Of a stretch of 34,310 nucleotides of DNA, positions 8,895 through 15,807 are shown one piece after another. Numbering within the stretch: position 1 is the first letter of the stretch; each line of letters begins with the position of its first letter. The translations under genes and the position numbers were made by a program. The notes beneath the pieces were generated by a model. It made no database searches. It was not told the DNA's origin and was given only the letters and a program-made list of their open reading frames with translations. Origin of the DNA: DASPHG01 sp035629775 (GTDB taxonomy: Bacteria; Actinomycetota; Thermoleophilia; Solirubrobacterales; Thermoleophilaceae); the NCBI GenBank assembly GCA_035629775.1, contig DASPHG010000071.1, positions 1 through 34,310 on the forward strand. Reading direction: 5' to 3'.

Positions 8895-8910
8895 ATTACC
8901 CCGAGGTAAT
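8895..8910. promoter_or_regulatory. Palindromic operator candidate ATTACC-CCGA-GGTAAT
   Basis: A perfect 6-bp inverted repeat with a 4-nt spacer sits in the 85-bp gap between the divergent membrane-protein and XRE-regulator genes. It lies at about -36 to -51 relative to the presumed regulator transcript start and about 35 bp before the membrane-protein start. The position suits control of both genes by the adjacent regulator; binding is inferred. Confidence 0.5.
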
Positions 8911-8932
8911 GGAGGCCGTGACCCGTCGCGGG

Positions 8933-8938
8933 TAGGGT
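8933..8938 (+). promoter_or_regulatory. -10 element TAGGGT seven bases before ATG (leaderless)
   Basis: TAGGGT lies seven bases before the ATG at 8946, with no room for a ribosome site. The -35 region is not recognisable, which leaves space for activation or repression through the palindrome just upstream. Confidence 0.45.
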
Positions 8939-8945
8939 CGCCGCG

Positions 8946-9752
8946 ATGACGGTCGGCTCCCAGTTGCGCGAGTGGCGTACGCGGCGGCGGCTCACGCAGC
9001 TCGAGCTCGCGCTCGACTCCGGGGTGTCCGCTCGACACCTGAGCTTCGTCGAGACCGGCAGGTCTCAGCCCGGGCGCGACCTGCTGCTGCGCGTGACCGA
9101 GGAGCTCGACGTGCCGTTTCGCGAGCGAAACCAGATCCTGCTCGCGGCGGGCCACGCGCCGGCGTTCCCCGAGCGCGCGCTCGACGACCCCGAGCTGGCG
9201 CCGGTGCGGGAGACGCTCGAGCTCGTGCTCCGAGGGCACGAGCCCTATCCGGCGGTCGCCCTGGACCGGATGTGGAACCTGGTCGCCGTGAATGGTCCCG
9301 CGGTCGCGCTGACCCGGGCCGTCGCTGTCGATCCCGCGCTGCTCCAGCCGCCGATCAACGCCCTGCGGCTGGCATTCCACCCGCGCGGTTTCGCGTCCGT
9401 CATGAAGGACGTCGGCGCGTGGCGTGAGTTCTGGCTCGACCGGGTCGAGCGCCAGCACGCGGTGACCGGCGACGAGCGCCTCGCAGAGCTCGCAGCGGAG
9501 GTGGCCGAGTACGAGATTCCAGGCCCCGAGCCGCAATCGGACCCCGGCGGCGGCCCGCTCGGCCCGCTCCGGGTGACGCTCGACGACGGCGCGGAATTCG
9601 CGTGCCTGGCGATGTTCGCCGGCTTCGACGCTCCCTTCGACGTCACGGCGGCGGAGCTGGCCGTCGAGCTGGTCTTCCCCGCCGACGACCGGACGGCGCG
9701 GATCCTCGAGGAAGTCGGGTCGACCGAGACCGGCGTCACATACTTCAGTTAA
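8946..9752 (+). CDS. XRE-family regulator with MmyB-like ligand-binding domain
   Basis: This is a 268-aa transcription factor. Residues about 4-65 are an XRE helix-turn-helix (LREWRTRRRLTQLELALDSG, then SARHLSFVETGRSQPGRD). Residues about 85-262 match the MmyB-like ligand-binding domain found in many actinobacterial XRE regulators, with typical phrases AVALDRMWNLVAVN and VELVFPADDRTA. Such proteins are known to bind fatty-acid-like or other small ligands in a few cases; the ligand here is unknown. The divergent membrane-protein gene and the palindrome at 8895-8910 suggest self-regulation plus control of that neighbour. The stop codon lies inside the operator-like repeat of the next gene (9742-9758), so the HxlR gene promoter is embedded in the end of this one. 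Confidence 0.85.
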   Translation: MTVGSQLREWRTRRRLTQLELALDSGVSARHLSFVETGRSQPGRDLLLRVTEELDVPFRERNQILLAAGHAPAFPERALDDPELAPVRETLELVLRGHEPYPAVALDRMWNLVAVNGPAVALTRAVAVDPALLQPPINALRLAFHPRGFASVMKDVGAWREFWLDRVERQHAVTGDERLAELAAEVAEYEIPGPEPQSDPGGGPLGPLRVTLDDGAEFACLAMFAGFDAPFDVTAAELAVELVFPADDRTARILEEVGSTETGVTYFS

Positions 9753-9771
9753 TGAAGTCTTGCGGTACCCT
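9742..9771 (+). promoter_or_regulatory. hxlR promoter: ACTTCA-N5-TGAAGT repeat and TACCCT -10
   Basis: The perfect inverted repeat (9742-9747 and 9753-9758) has the same arms and spacer length as the one before rpoD at 195-211. It occupies the -35 to spacer region of a promoter whose -10 is TACCCT at 9766-9771, six bases before the GTG at 9778. HxlR-family repressors typically bind short ACT...AGT-type palindromes over their own promoters, so autoregulation is a reasonable inference. Confidence 0.6.
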
Positions 9772-9777
9772 TGGGAT

Positions 9778-10131
9778 GTGGCCTCGAGCTCGACCTGCCC
9801 AGTTTGCGCGACCGCCGAGATCGTCTGCGGCAAGTGGACGATGCTGATCATCCGCGACCTCGCCGCCGGCCGCAGCCGCTTCTGCGAGCTCGAGCGCTCG
9901 CTTCAGGGCATCAGCCCGCGCACCCTCTCACTGCGCCTGAAGGCGCTCGAGGAGGAGGGCGTCGTCGCGCGCAAGACCTACCCGGAGGTTCCGCCCCGCG
10001 TCGAGTACGTCCTCACGCCGAAGGGCCGGGCGCTGCTGCCGCTGATCGAGGACATGCGCCGCTTCGGGCGCGATTGGCTCGGGTTCGACGGCGACGTCGC
10101 CGGCTGCGCCCCCGCCGCCACCGCGGCCTAA
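9778..10131 (+). CDS. HxlR-family winged-helix transcriptional regulator
   Basis: This is a 117-aa regulator of the HxlR (DUF24/MarR-like) family, small dimeric repressors that often sense thiol-reactive or aldehyde stress. The family pattern is clear: GKWTMLIIRDL (winged-helix start), RSRFCELERSLQGISPRTLSLRLKALEEEGVV (recognition helix) and PRVEYVLTPKGRALLPLI (wing and dimer helix). The N-terminus is unusually cysteine-rich, with C7, C10 and C17, plus a further Cys in SRFCELE. The N-terminal cysteine in the YodB/HypR class is the redox sensor. I chose GTG at 9778 over TTG at 9760 because TACCCT lies six bases before GTG and the TTG sits inside the promoter. It ends in a 4-bp overlap (CTAA) with the convergent secreted-protein gene. 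Confidence 0.85.
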   Translation: MASSSTCPVCATAEIVCGKWTMLIIRDLAAGRSRFCELERSLQGISPRTLSLRLKALEEEGVVARKTYPEVPPRVEYVLTPKGRALLPLIEDMRRFGRDWLGFDGDVAGCAPAATAA

Positions 10132-11438
10132 CCGCCCTTTTTCAGCGCCAACCCGCTCATCCCGTACGTGCACGCGCCGTCGTGCACGGTTCCGGACGAC
10201 GAGCCGCTGTTGTCGCCGTTCAGCCGGCCGGAGATGTTGTCGCCGGATTCCCCTCCGATCGGACGAAGGAAGCCCACCGACTGCTCCTGCGCGTCCAGGT
10301 TGTGCCCGGGCTGGCCGGGGCGGACCGCCGCTTCCCGCAGCAGCACCTTCGGTGAGCCTATGAAGTCCCCCCGCTCTCCACCCGAACATCGGGGAGCCGA
10401 GATCCAGCTCACGGCCAGGGAGGTCGCGGAGGGCCGCCAGCGAGCCTCGACGTAGTTCGTGCAGGAGCGCTTGTCGCTCTTCCACGTGCCTCCCGTCACC
10501 GCCGCCGAGGCGTTCCCCGTGTCGCGGATTCCGCAGGCCTGGAAGTCGGCCGTGCCGACTCGCTCGTCGCGCAGTTTCACGCGGCGCTCTCCGGGGCGCA
10601 CGTTCAGGCGCCCGGCTTGGGCGCGCACCTCGTAGACGCCCTCGCCGACCTTGATCTCGTACCGCCCGTCCTTGCCGGTTCGCGTCCGGTACACGCGCGC
10701 GGCGCCAGCGCGCTCCGCGTCCCCGCCGGTGGCCGTGATCGCCACGTCGTCGATCGGCAGCTCGGAGCACGTCCCGGCACCGCCGCACTCGAGCATCACG
10801 CGCCCCTTGATCTCGCGGGCCTGCTGCCATCGGATCACCGCCCGAAACGACCCGTCGTTGTCCTCGTACTTCTGGGGCGACCCGACGAAGGCGTAGGAGT
10901 CGGGGATGCCGAGGTAGAGGCGCGTCGCGTTGTCCGGCACGCGGAAGGTCTGGCCGCCATCGGGTCCGCGTCGGCCGTTCCCGATGAAGAACGGCTGCTT
11001 CGGTCGCGGCGAGATCCGGCGGAACTCGCCCGTGTCGTCCTTGTCGATGTCCCCCGGTGCGTCGCCCGTGGGCATCCCGTCGAGGAAGAGCCCGAGGAGT
11101 GGCAGGTTGCTCGGCCCCTGGTACGGCCCGATCGCGCCCGCCGTCGGCTCGATCGAGGTCGGCACGCCACCGCCGTCCGGGGGGATGTTGGGCTCGTCGC
11201 TGCAGCAGCTCACGAGCCCGGTCACCCGGACGATCTTGAAGGAGGTCGCCGCGGGCGGGATCCGAACCGAGGGCGGTGCGCTGCCGGGGCCGTCGCCCGG
11301 GGCCGGGTTGCCGCCTGCAAGCCAGAGGTTCGCTCCGCCCGGCACCGTGACCGTCGACTGCCGCGCAGCGTGCGCGCCCGCCGGGAGCGCGAGCAGGAGA
11401 AGGACCAGACCCACGGGGGCCAGCCCAGTGCGAGTCAT
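10128..11438 (-). CDS. Secreted protein with lectin-like and carboxypeptidase-regulatory-like domains
   Basis: This is a 436-aa exported protein of unknown function. Residues 1-25 are a signal peptide (LAPVGLVLLLLALPAGAHAA). Residues about 30-200 are beta-rich and include TRLYLGIPDSYAF followed by YEDNDGSFRAVIRW. This resembles the calcium-binding strand pair of PA-IL/LecA-like galactose-binding domains, in which the D-N-D-G loop holds the ion. Residues about 225-300 read as a carboxypeptidase-regulatory-like Ig domain (GKDGRYEIKVGEGVYEVRAQ). The C-terminal 130 residues contain several cysteines and no motif I recognise. A likely role is cell-surface or extracellular carbohydrate binding, which is inference. 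The ATG at 11438 is preceded at the right spacing by a near-consensus leaderless promoter. Confidence 0.65.
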   Translation of the reverse strand: MTRTGLAPVGLVLLLLALPAGAHAARQSTVTVPGGANLWLAGGNPAPGDGPGSAPPSVRIPPAATSFKIVRVTGLVSCCSDEPNIPPDGGGVPTSIEPTAGAIGPYQGPSNLPLLGLFLDGMPTGDAPGDIDKDDTGEFRRISPRPKQPFFIGNGRRGPDGGQTFRVPDNATRLYLGIPDSYAFVGSPQKYEDNDGSFRAVIRWQQAREIKGRVMLECGGAGTCSELPIDDVAITATGGDAERAGAARVYRTRTGKDGRYEIKVGEGVYEVRAQAGRLNVRPGERRVKLRDERVGTADFQACGIRDTGNASAAVTGGTWKSDKRSCTNYVEARWRPSATSLAVSWISAPRCSGGERGDFIGSPKVLLREAAVRPGQPGHNLDAQEQSVGFLRPIGGESGDNISGRLNGDNSGSSSGTVHDGACTYGMSGLALKKGG

Positions 11439-11473
11439 GGTGTGACTATGCGCCAAGACACGGCCCGGGTCAA
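11439..11473 (-). promoter_or_regulatory. Near-consensus leaderless promoter TTGACC-N17-CATAGT-N6-ATG
   Basis: On the minus strand, TTGACC (11473-11468) is followed by a 17-bp spacer, CATAGT (11450-11445), six bases and the ATG at 11438. This is the best sigma-70-type -35/-10 pair in the window and anchors the reading of the other N6 promoters as leaderless. Confidence 0.65.
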
Positions 11474-11521
11474 GCGATCGGCGAGGGCAGGAGCGGGCCG
11501 CACGACGGCGAAACGGCCACC

Positions 11522-13009
11522 ATGCGAAACGCGTCCCTCCACGCCGCCCTCCGCGACTTCGCGCTCGAAGCCGCATCCGCCCTGATGAACGCCGTCGAGT
11601 CGGGCAACGAGCTCGGCTATGACGTCTGCGAGGAGCCCGGCTCGGGACCCGTTCTCTATCGGTACCGCGCCCTGACATCCGAGTACATCGGCTCGCACTG
11701 GGCGGAGCTCGCCGCGCTGCCCGCCGTGGAGCCCGCGGCGCGGGAGCTGGGCGCGGGCGCCGCGACGTGGCTGCGCTCGAACGGCATGGCCGGCGCCGAG
11801 GCGGAGCCCGCGTTGCGCGCGATGCTCGAGCGCCTCTACGAGGACGCCACCTCGTTCGAGTTCCCGGAGGAGCGCTTCGATCGCGTGTACGCGGAGCTCG
11901 AGCGCACCCTCTACGACGGCAAGTCGCAGCTCCGCGCCGTGCTGCCCCTGCGCGGCGCGCAGCTCGAGACCGACACCGTGGACCTCGGCGGCGGCATCTC
12001 CCTGACCCGCGCCACGGCCTCGAATGCCCCGCGCGAGGCGGCATGGACCCATCCTCAACTGGGCGACGACGACGCCGAGCCGAGCGTGCTCGTGGCGATC
12101 GACCGCGAGGCCGAGAGCGGCCAGGAGCTACCGCTCGGGTGGCTGTGCGCGCGTTTCGCCGACGTCGTTCGCGGCCTGCGGCTGTGGGCGCCGGGTGCCC
12201 TCGTGCCCACGGGGAGTGCCTGGGTGCGCAGCGACGAGGGCCCGTGGCAGCACTTCGACGCGTTGCCGAGCGGGCCCGGACGCGGGGCGGACTGGATTCT
12301 CGGCGAGGACGAGGCGACCGAGCTGCGCGAGTTCCTGCGCACGGTCGAGGGGGCGCGCGTGCCCGGTCGGGTCGCCTGGGCGCTCGAGCGCTTCGAGCTC
12401 GGCTGCGAGCGGACGCGCGACACCGAGGCGCTGTCCGACTTCCTGATGGCGCTGAAGGCGCTGCTGGACGGAACCGACGACACGGGTCGGGCGAGCCTCT
12501 CGCTGCGGCTCGCCGCGCTGTGCGCGGAGGAGCCGGACCGCCGCGGGCTTCAGCGGCGCACCGAGCTCGCGTTCTCGCTGGAGCGCTTCATGATCGGCGG
12601 CGGCAGCGCCGACGCATACATGGACGAGGTCGGCTCCGAGCCGCCCGCGGAGCTCACCGCCGAGATCGAGGGATGCGTCCGCGCGCTGCTGCGCGACGTG
12701 CTCTGCGGCTACCTCGACGCGAACCTGACCCGCACCGCCGACGACATCCTGCTGACCTCGAACGCGCCGATGGAGATCGAGGCGCGCGACCTGCGCGAGG
12801 AGCCCGACCCCGAGCCGGAGCCGGAAGGCGACACGACCGAGATCGAAGCGGTGGCGAAGCCAAAGCCCCGCGCGAAGCGAAAGCCCCGCGCGAAGCCAAA
12901 GCCCAAGCAACGAGCAACGAGCAACGAGCAACGAGAGCTCGACACCGGCGTCACACCCTCAGCGGACTGGGGCTTCGACGACGCCGACTGCTACTCGGCG
13001 CCGGTCTGA
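11522..13009 (+). CDS. Unrecognised 495-aa protein, possibly a degenerate HEPN-type helical domain
   Basis: I do not recognise a characterised family. The first 300 residues mix helices and strands (for example LYDGKSQLRAVLPLRGAQLE and RLWAPGALVPTGSAWV). Residues about 300-420 are helical and resemble the ApeA-like HEPN pattern: SDFLMALKALLDG, SLSLRLAALCAEEPDRR, then LERFMIGGG where active HEPN ribonucleases have R-x4-6-H. The histidine is absent, so an active RNase is unlikely. Residues about 425-475 are a charged linker with acidic PEPEPEG, an 18-bp repeat coding KPRAK units, and a (GCAACGA)4 array coding ATSNEQR-type residues. The last residues are acidic (SADWGFDDADCYSAPV). It converges on the ArsA-like pair with a 19-base overlap. 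The start at ATG 11522 has no clear ribosome site. Confidence 0.55.
   Translation: MRNASLHAALRDFALEAASALMNAVESGNELGYDVCEEPGSGPVLYRYRALTSEYIGSHWAELAALPAVEPAARELGAGAATWLRSNGMAGAEAEPALRAMLERLYEDATSFEFPEERFDRVYAELERTLYDGKSQLRAVLPLRGAQLETDTVDLGGGISLTRATASNAPREAAWTHPQLGDDDAEPSVLVAIDREAESGQELPLGWLCARFADVVRGLRLWAPGALVPTGSAWVRSDEGPWQHFDALPSGPGRGADWILGEDEATELREFLRTVEGARVPGRVAWALERFELGCERTRDTEALSDFLMALKALLDGTDDTGRASLSLRLAALCAEEPDRRGLQRRTELAFSLERFMIGGGSADAYMDEVGSEPPAELTAEIEGCVRALLRDVLCGYLDANLTRTADDILLTSNAPMEIEARDLREEPDPEPEPEGDTTEIEAVAKPKPRAKRKPRAKPKPKQRATSNEQRELDTGVTPSADWGFDDADCYSAPV
12862..12907 (+). repeat. 18-bp tandem repeat coding a Lys/Pro/Arg linker
   Basis: Two copies of AAAGCCCCGCGCGAAGC plus one base (12862-12878 and 12880-12896) and a partial third from 12898 code for repeated KPRAK-type units. 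The period is a multiple of three, so copy number can vary without a frameshift. Confidence 0.75.
12907..12934 (+). repeat. (GCAACGA)4 heptamer array inside the 495-aa protein gene
   Basis: Four perfect tandem copies of GCAACGA lie in frame within the C-terminal linker and are read as RATSNEQR-type residues. An identical four-copy array lies in the ftsZ extension at 15924-15951. Because 7 is not divisible by 3, gain or loss of one copy would shift frame. Confidence 0.85.
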
Positions 13010-14082
13010 GCGACCGCCTCGGCGGCGAACAGGTACTCGTCCATCGCCTCGATGCCGGCGAGGTCGTGGATGTCCTCGTCCAGGTAGGGCACGACGATCA
13101 GCGGGCGGTCGCCGATGTCGGCGGTCAGCTCCTCGACGTTGCGGCGGTCGCGCAGCGCGAGCGCGTGGAAGTCCTCGAAGTTCTCGGCGAGCTTCCGCGC
13201 GAGCTCCGCATCGATGCCGTCGGGGATCGCCGGGTCGTCCACGTCGGCCTCCACGTGCATCCGGTTCACGACCACGCCGCCGAACGGCATGCCGGCCTCG
13301 TCCAGCCGGTCACGGAAGAACTGCGTCTCCTCGATCGCCTCGTGTGCGGGCGAGGTGACGAGGAGGAACGTCGTCTGGTCGTCCGCCAGCAGCGCTTTCA
13401 CGGCGCGCGCCCGCTCGCGGAAGCCCTCCGCCATGCCGCTGAAGCTCGAGAAGAAGTCCGACAGGTCCTGAAGCAGATCGATGCCGGTGACGCGTTTCAG
13501 GATCGAGAAGATGACCCCCGTGCCGCGGCTGAAGATCTTCAGCCCCGTCCGCGAGGGCGCCAGGAAGAAGTTGAGCGCGCGAGAGTCGATGAAGCGCGAC
13601 AGCCGGTCGGGCGCGTCCAGGAAGTCGAGCGCGTTGCGGCTCGGTGGCGTATCGAGCACGAGCAGGTCGTACCGGCCGTCCGCGTGGAGCTCGTGGAGCT
13701 TCTCCATCGCCATGTACTCCTGAGAGCCGGCCACCGCCGTCGAGAGCTCCTTGTAGATCCGGTTCGACAGGACGGCGTCGCGCGTCTCCGGGTCCGGCGC
13801 GTGCTTCGCCACGATCTCGTCGAAGGTGCTCTTCGCGTCGAGCATCATCGCCCACAGCTCCCCCGGAGCGTCCAGCTCGATCCGGCGCTCCTCGTTCCCC
13901 AGCTCGGGGAGCCCGAGCGAGTTGGCCAGCCGCCGCGCCGGGTCGATCGTCAGCACCGCGACCTTCAGCCCGCGGCGCGCCATCCCGACCGCGATCGCCG
14001 CCGAGGTCGTGGTCTTCCCGACGCCACCCGCGCCGGCGCAGATGCAGATCCGCTTGCCCTCGAGGAGGGTGTCGACGCTCAC
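12991..14082 (-). CDS. ArsA/Get3-like ATPase lacking the signature lysine
   Basis: This is a 363-aa P-loop ATPase of the ArsA/Get3 branch of SIMIBI NTPases, which act as homo- or heterodimers. Walker A reads GAGGVGKTT with K23. The first lysine of the deviant KGGxGKT motif is alanine (A18), so this subunit cannot supply the trans-acting signature lysine. Switch I (TIDPARRLANSLGL) and switch II/Walker B (YDLLVLDTPPS) are intact. No TRC40 CxxC zinc motif was seen. It overlaps the upstream ArsA-like gene by GTGA, so the two are translationally coupled and probably form a heterodimer. The mycobacterial Rv3679/Rv3680 (BagA/BagB) pair is the closest precedent I know. No arsenite-binding cysteine triad was seen, so arsenic transport is unlikely. 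Partner and client are unknown. Confidence 0.8.
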   Translation of the reverse strand: MSVDTLLEGKRICICAGAGGVGKTTTSAAIAVGMARRGLKVAVLTIDPARRLANSLGLPELGNEERRIELDAPGELWAMMLDAKSTFDEIVAKHAPDPETRDAVLSNRIYKELSTAVAGSQEYMAMEKLHELHADGRYDLLVLDTPPSRNALDFLDAPDRLSRFIDSRALNFFLAPSRTGLKIFSRGTGVIFSILKRVTGIDLLQDLSDFFSSFSGMAEGFRERARAVKALLADDQTTFLLVTSPAHEAIEETQFFRDRLDEAGMPFGGVVVNRMHVEADVDDPAIPDGIDAELARKLAENFEDFHALALRDRRNVEELTADIGDRPLIVVPYLDEDIHDLAGIEAMDEYLFAAEAVAQTGAE

Positions 14083-15041
14083 GTGAGCTGCCCCTCGAGG
14101 TCGTGTGACAGCGTCTCGACCTCGTCCATGCCGAGCTCGGGCGCGAACAGGAAGGGCAGCGTGACGAACCGCGAGTTCCGCACCCCGCCCTTCAGGCGCT
14201 CGACCTCCTCCACCTGCGCGCGATAGCGCCGGTACTCGGTGGCCGCCGCGCCGACCGCCGGGCCGTCGTGGTCCGCGAGCGACTCGATCTCCGCCTCGGT
14301 GAAGCGCGCCGGATAGAGGCCGTTCATCACCACGGCCTCCAGGTCGCCGCGGAACTCCACGATCTCGTCGCGGTACTCGATCGTCTCGTTAACCGGCATC
14401 TCCTCCGGCAGCGCGACGGCCAGGACGCCGGTCTTGCTCGACACCACGAAGTCGTGGATCCGGTCGGCCTGATGGCGGACCGGACCGACACGGGCGATGT
14501 CTCCGAACGTGCGCGGCGCGCGCAACAGCCCGAGCCCGTGCCCGGTCGCCGGCGAGTCGACGACGACGAAGTCATACGGCCGCGCGTCCTTCGTCTTGCG
14601 GTGAAGCTGCGCGAGCTCCCAGATCTTCCCGATCGTGACCAGCTCCTTGATCCCGGGGGCGGCCGAGGTCAGGTGCTGGAAGACGCCGTTGCGGTAGAGC
14701 AGGTTCGCCAGCGTGCGGGAGGGGAGCTGGTAGGTGACCCACTCCTCGAGCGTGTGCTGCTGGTCGAGCGAGATCGCGCTGAGGTTGTCGGCGATCTCCG
14801 TCTCCTCGTAGCCGACCCCCTCGCGCCCCAGGAGGCGGGAGAAGCGCTCCTGGTGGGCGACCTCGCAGACGATCGTGCGCAGGCCGCGGCGGGCGGCTGC
14901 GAGGCCGAGCGCGAGGGCGATAGTCGTCTTGCCCACTCCGCCCTTCCCGGCGACGAACACGAGCCGCTTTTCGAAGAGGGTCGCGATCGGCCGCAGGTTA
15001 TGTGAAGGAATCCAATGCCAGCGCGAGAAAAGGGCGCCCAT
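14079..15041 (-). CDS. ArsA/Get3-like ATPase with intact signature lysine
   Basis: This is a P-loop ATPase paralogous to the one it precedes, about 302-320 aa depending on start. Walker A is complete (VFVAGKGGVGKTT), with the signature lysine that its partner lacks. Walker B is PYDFVVVDSPATGHGL, and YPARFTEAEIE lies in the helical part. Its stop overlaps the next gene's GTG start by four bases, so the pair is an operon. The start is uncertain. ATG at 15041 overlaps the parA start head to head and adds residues unlike the family. The TAACCT -10 on this strand (15000-14995) would place a leaderless start seven bases later, at an ATC codon (14987) that would give a natural N-terminus (x-ATLFEKRLVFVAGKGG). 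The function is probably a heterodimeric ATPase with the downstream subunit. Confidence 0.78.
   Translation of the reverse strand: MGALFSRWHWIPSHNLRPIATLFEKRLVFVAGKGGVGKTTIALALGLAAARRGLRTIVCEVAHQERFSRLLGREGVGYEETEIADNLSAISLDQQHTLEEWVTYQLPSRTLANLLYRNGVFQHLTSAAPGIKELVTIGKIWELAQLHRKTKDARPYDFVVVDSPATGHGLGLLRAPRTFGDIARVGPVRHQADRIHDFVVSSKTGVLAVALPEEMPVNETIEYRDEIVEFRGDLEAVVMNGLYPARFTEAEIESLADHDGPAVGAAATEYRRYRAQVEEVERLKGGVRNSRFVTLPFLFAPELGMDEVETLSHDLEGQLT
14995..15003. promoter_or_regulatory. Overlapping -10 elements between the ArsA pair and parA
   Basis: The sequence AGGTTATGT reads TAACCT on the minus strand (15000-14995) and TTATGT (14998-15003) on the plus strand. It lies between the divergent ArsA-like and ParA genes. 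The plus-strand transcript would have a leader of about 30 nt with a GAGAAAAGGG ribosome site before the parA ATG at 15040. Confidence 0.4.
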
Positions 15042-15807
15042 GACGAATTCCAAGGCACAGGTCATCGCCTTCGCAAATCAGAAGGGCGGAGTCGCCAAGA
15101 CGACGACCACGCTCAACCTCGCCGCGGCATTCGTCGAGCGGGGCCACCGAGCCCTCTGCGTCGACCTCGACCCGCAGGGCAACCTCACGATGAGCCAGGG
15201 GATCGACCCCGACCAGCTCGAGCGCTCCATGTACGACGTGCTCGTGCACAGCACCTCGATCCGGGAGGTGATCAAGCGGCGCGAGGTGGACGTCGCGTGT
15301 GCGTCGATCGACCTCGCCGGAGCCGAGATCGCGATGTCCACGATGATCGGCCGCGAGCGCGCCCTCCAGAAGGCATTCGAGCCGATCAAGGAGGACTACG
15401 ACTTCATCTGCATCGACACTCCGCCGAGCCTCGGACTGCTCACGATCAACGCTCTAACGGCCTCCGACAAGGTGATCGTCCCCGTCCAGTGCGAGTATCT
15501 CTCCATGCGCGGGCTGATCCAGCTCCAGAACACCGTGTCGATGATCAAGGAGAACCTGAACCCGGACCTCGAGATCGAGGGCATCCTGCCCACGTTGGTC
15601 GACTCGCGCACGGTCCACGCGAAGGAGGCGATCGAGATCCTGGAGGAGAACTTCGGCGACCGCGTTTTCGCCTCGCGGATCCGCAAGACGGTTCGTTTCG
15701 CGGAGGCCCCGGTAAAGGGCATGTCAGTACTCAAGTACGACCCTGACGGCAAGGCTGCGTACAGCTACCGTCAGCTTGCGGAGGAGGTTCTGGATGGAAC
15801 GCGGTAA
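15040..15807 (+). CDS. ParA/Soj-type ATPase
   Basis: This is a 255-aa ParA-family ATPase that would bind ATP, dimerise and coat DNA or membrane to position cargo. The deviant Walker A is QKGGVAKTT, with Ala before the catalytic Lys as in chromosomal Soj proteins. Walker A' is VDLDPQGNLT and Walker B is YDFICIDTPPSLGLLTINAL. The C-terminal half has the usual VLPTLVDSRTVHAKEAIEIL and FRxRIRKTV-like helix (FASRIRKTVRFAEAP). No MinD-like amphipathic membrane tail is present; the protein ends EVLDGTR. No parB or parS-like sequence is adjacent. It overlaps the ftsZ start by 14 bases, so the two proteins are co-translated, an arrangement that suggests positioning of the FtsZ protein rather than of an origin. 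The start ATG 15040 has GAGAAAAGGG in front. Confidence 0.88.
   Translation: MTNSKAQVIAFANQKGGVAKTTTTLNLAAAFVERGHRALCVDLDPQGNLTMSQGIDPDQLERSMYDVLVHSTSIREVIKRREVDVACASIDLAGAEIAMSTMIGRERALQKAFEPIKEDYDFICIDTPPSLGLLTINALTASDKVIVPVQCEYLSMRGLIQLQNTVSMIKENLNPDLEIEGILPTLVDSRTVHAKEAIEILEENFGDRVFASRIRKTVRFAEAPVKGMSVLKYDPDGKAAYSYRQLAEEVLDGTR

Noticed and set aside
11767..14226. 819-codon plus-strand frame across the 495-aa gene and the ArsA-like gene
   Set aside because: It spans two genes in the wrong frame and strand and has low-complexity Arg-rich translation. The ArsA motifs on the minus strand are decisive.
12991..15041. Arsenite efflux operon (arsA)
   Set aside because: No arsB, arsR or arsD lies nearby, and I see no cysteine triad for arsenite. 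The coupled pair fits Get3/BagAB-like ATPases better.
15040..15807. Chromosome partition operon (parA-parB)
   Set aside because: No parB follows and I saw no parS-like 16-mer palindrome. The next gene is ftsZ, overlapping by 14 bases.
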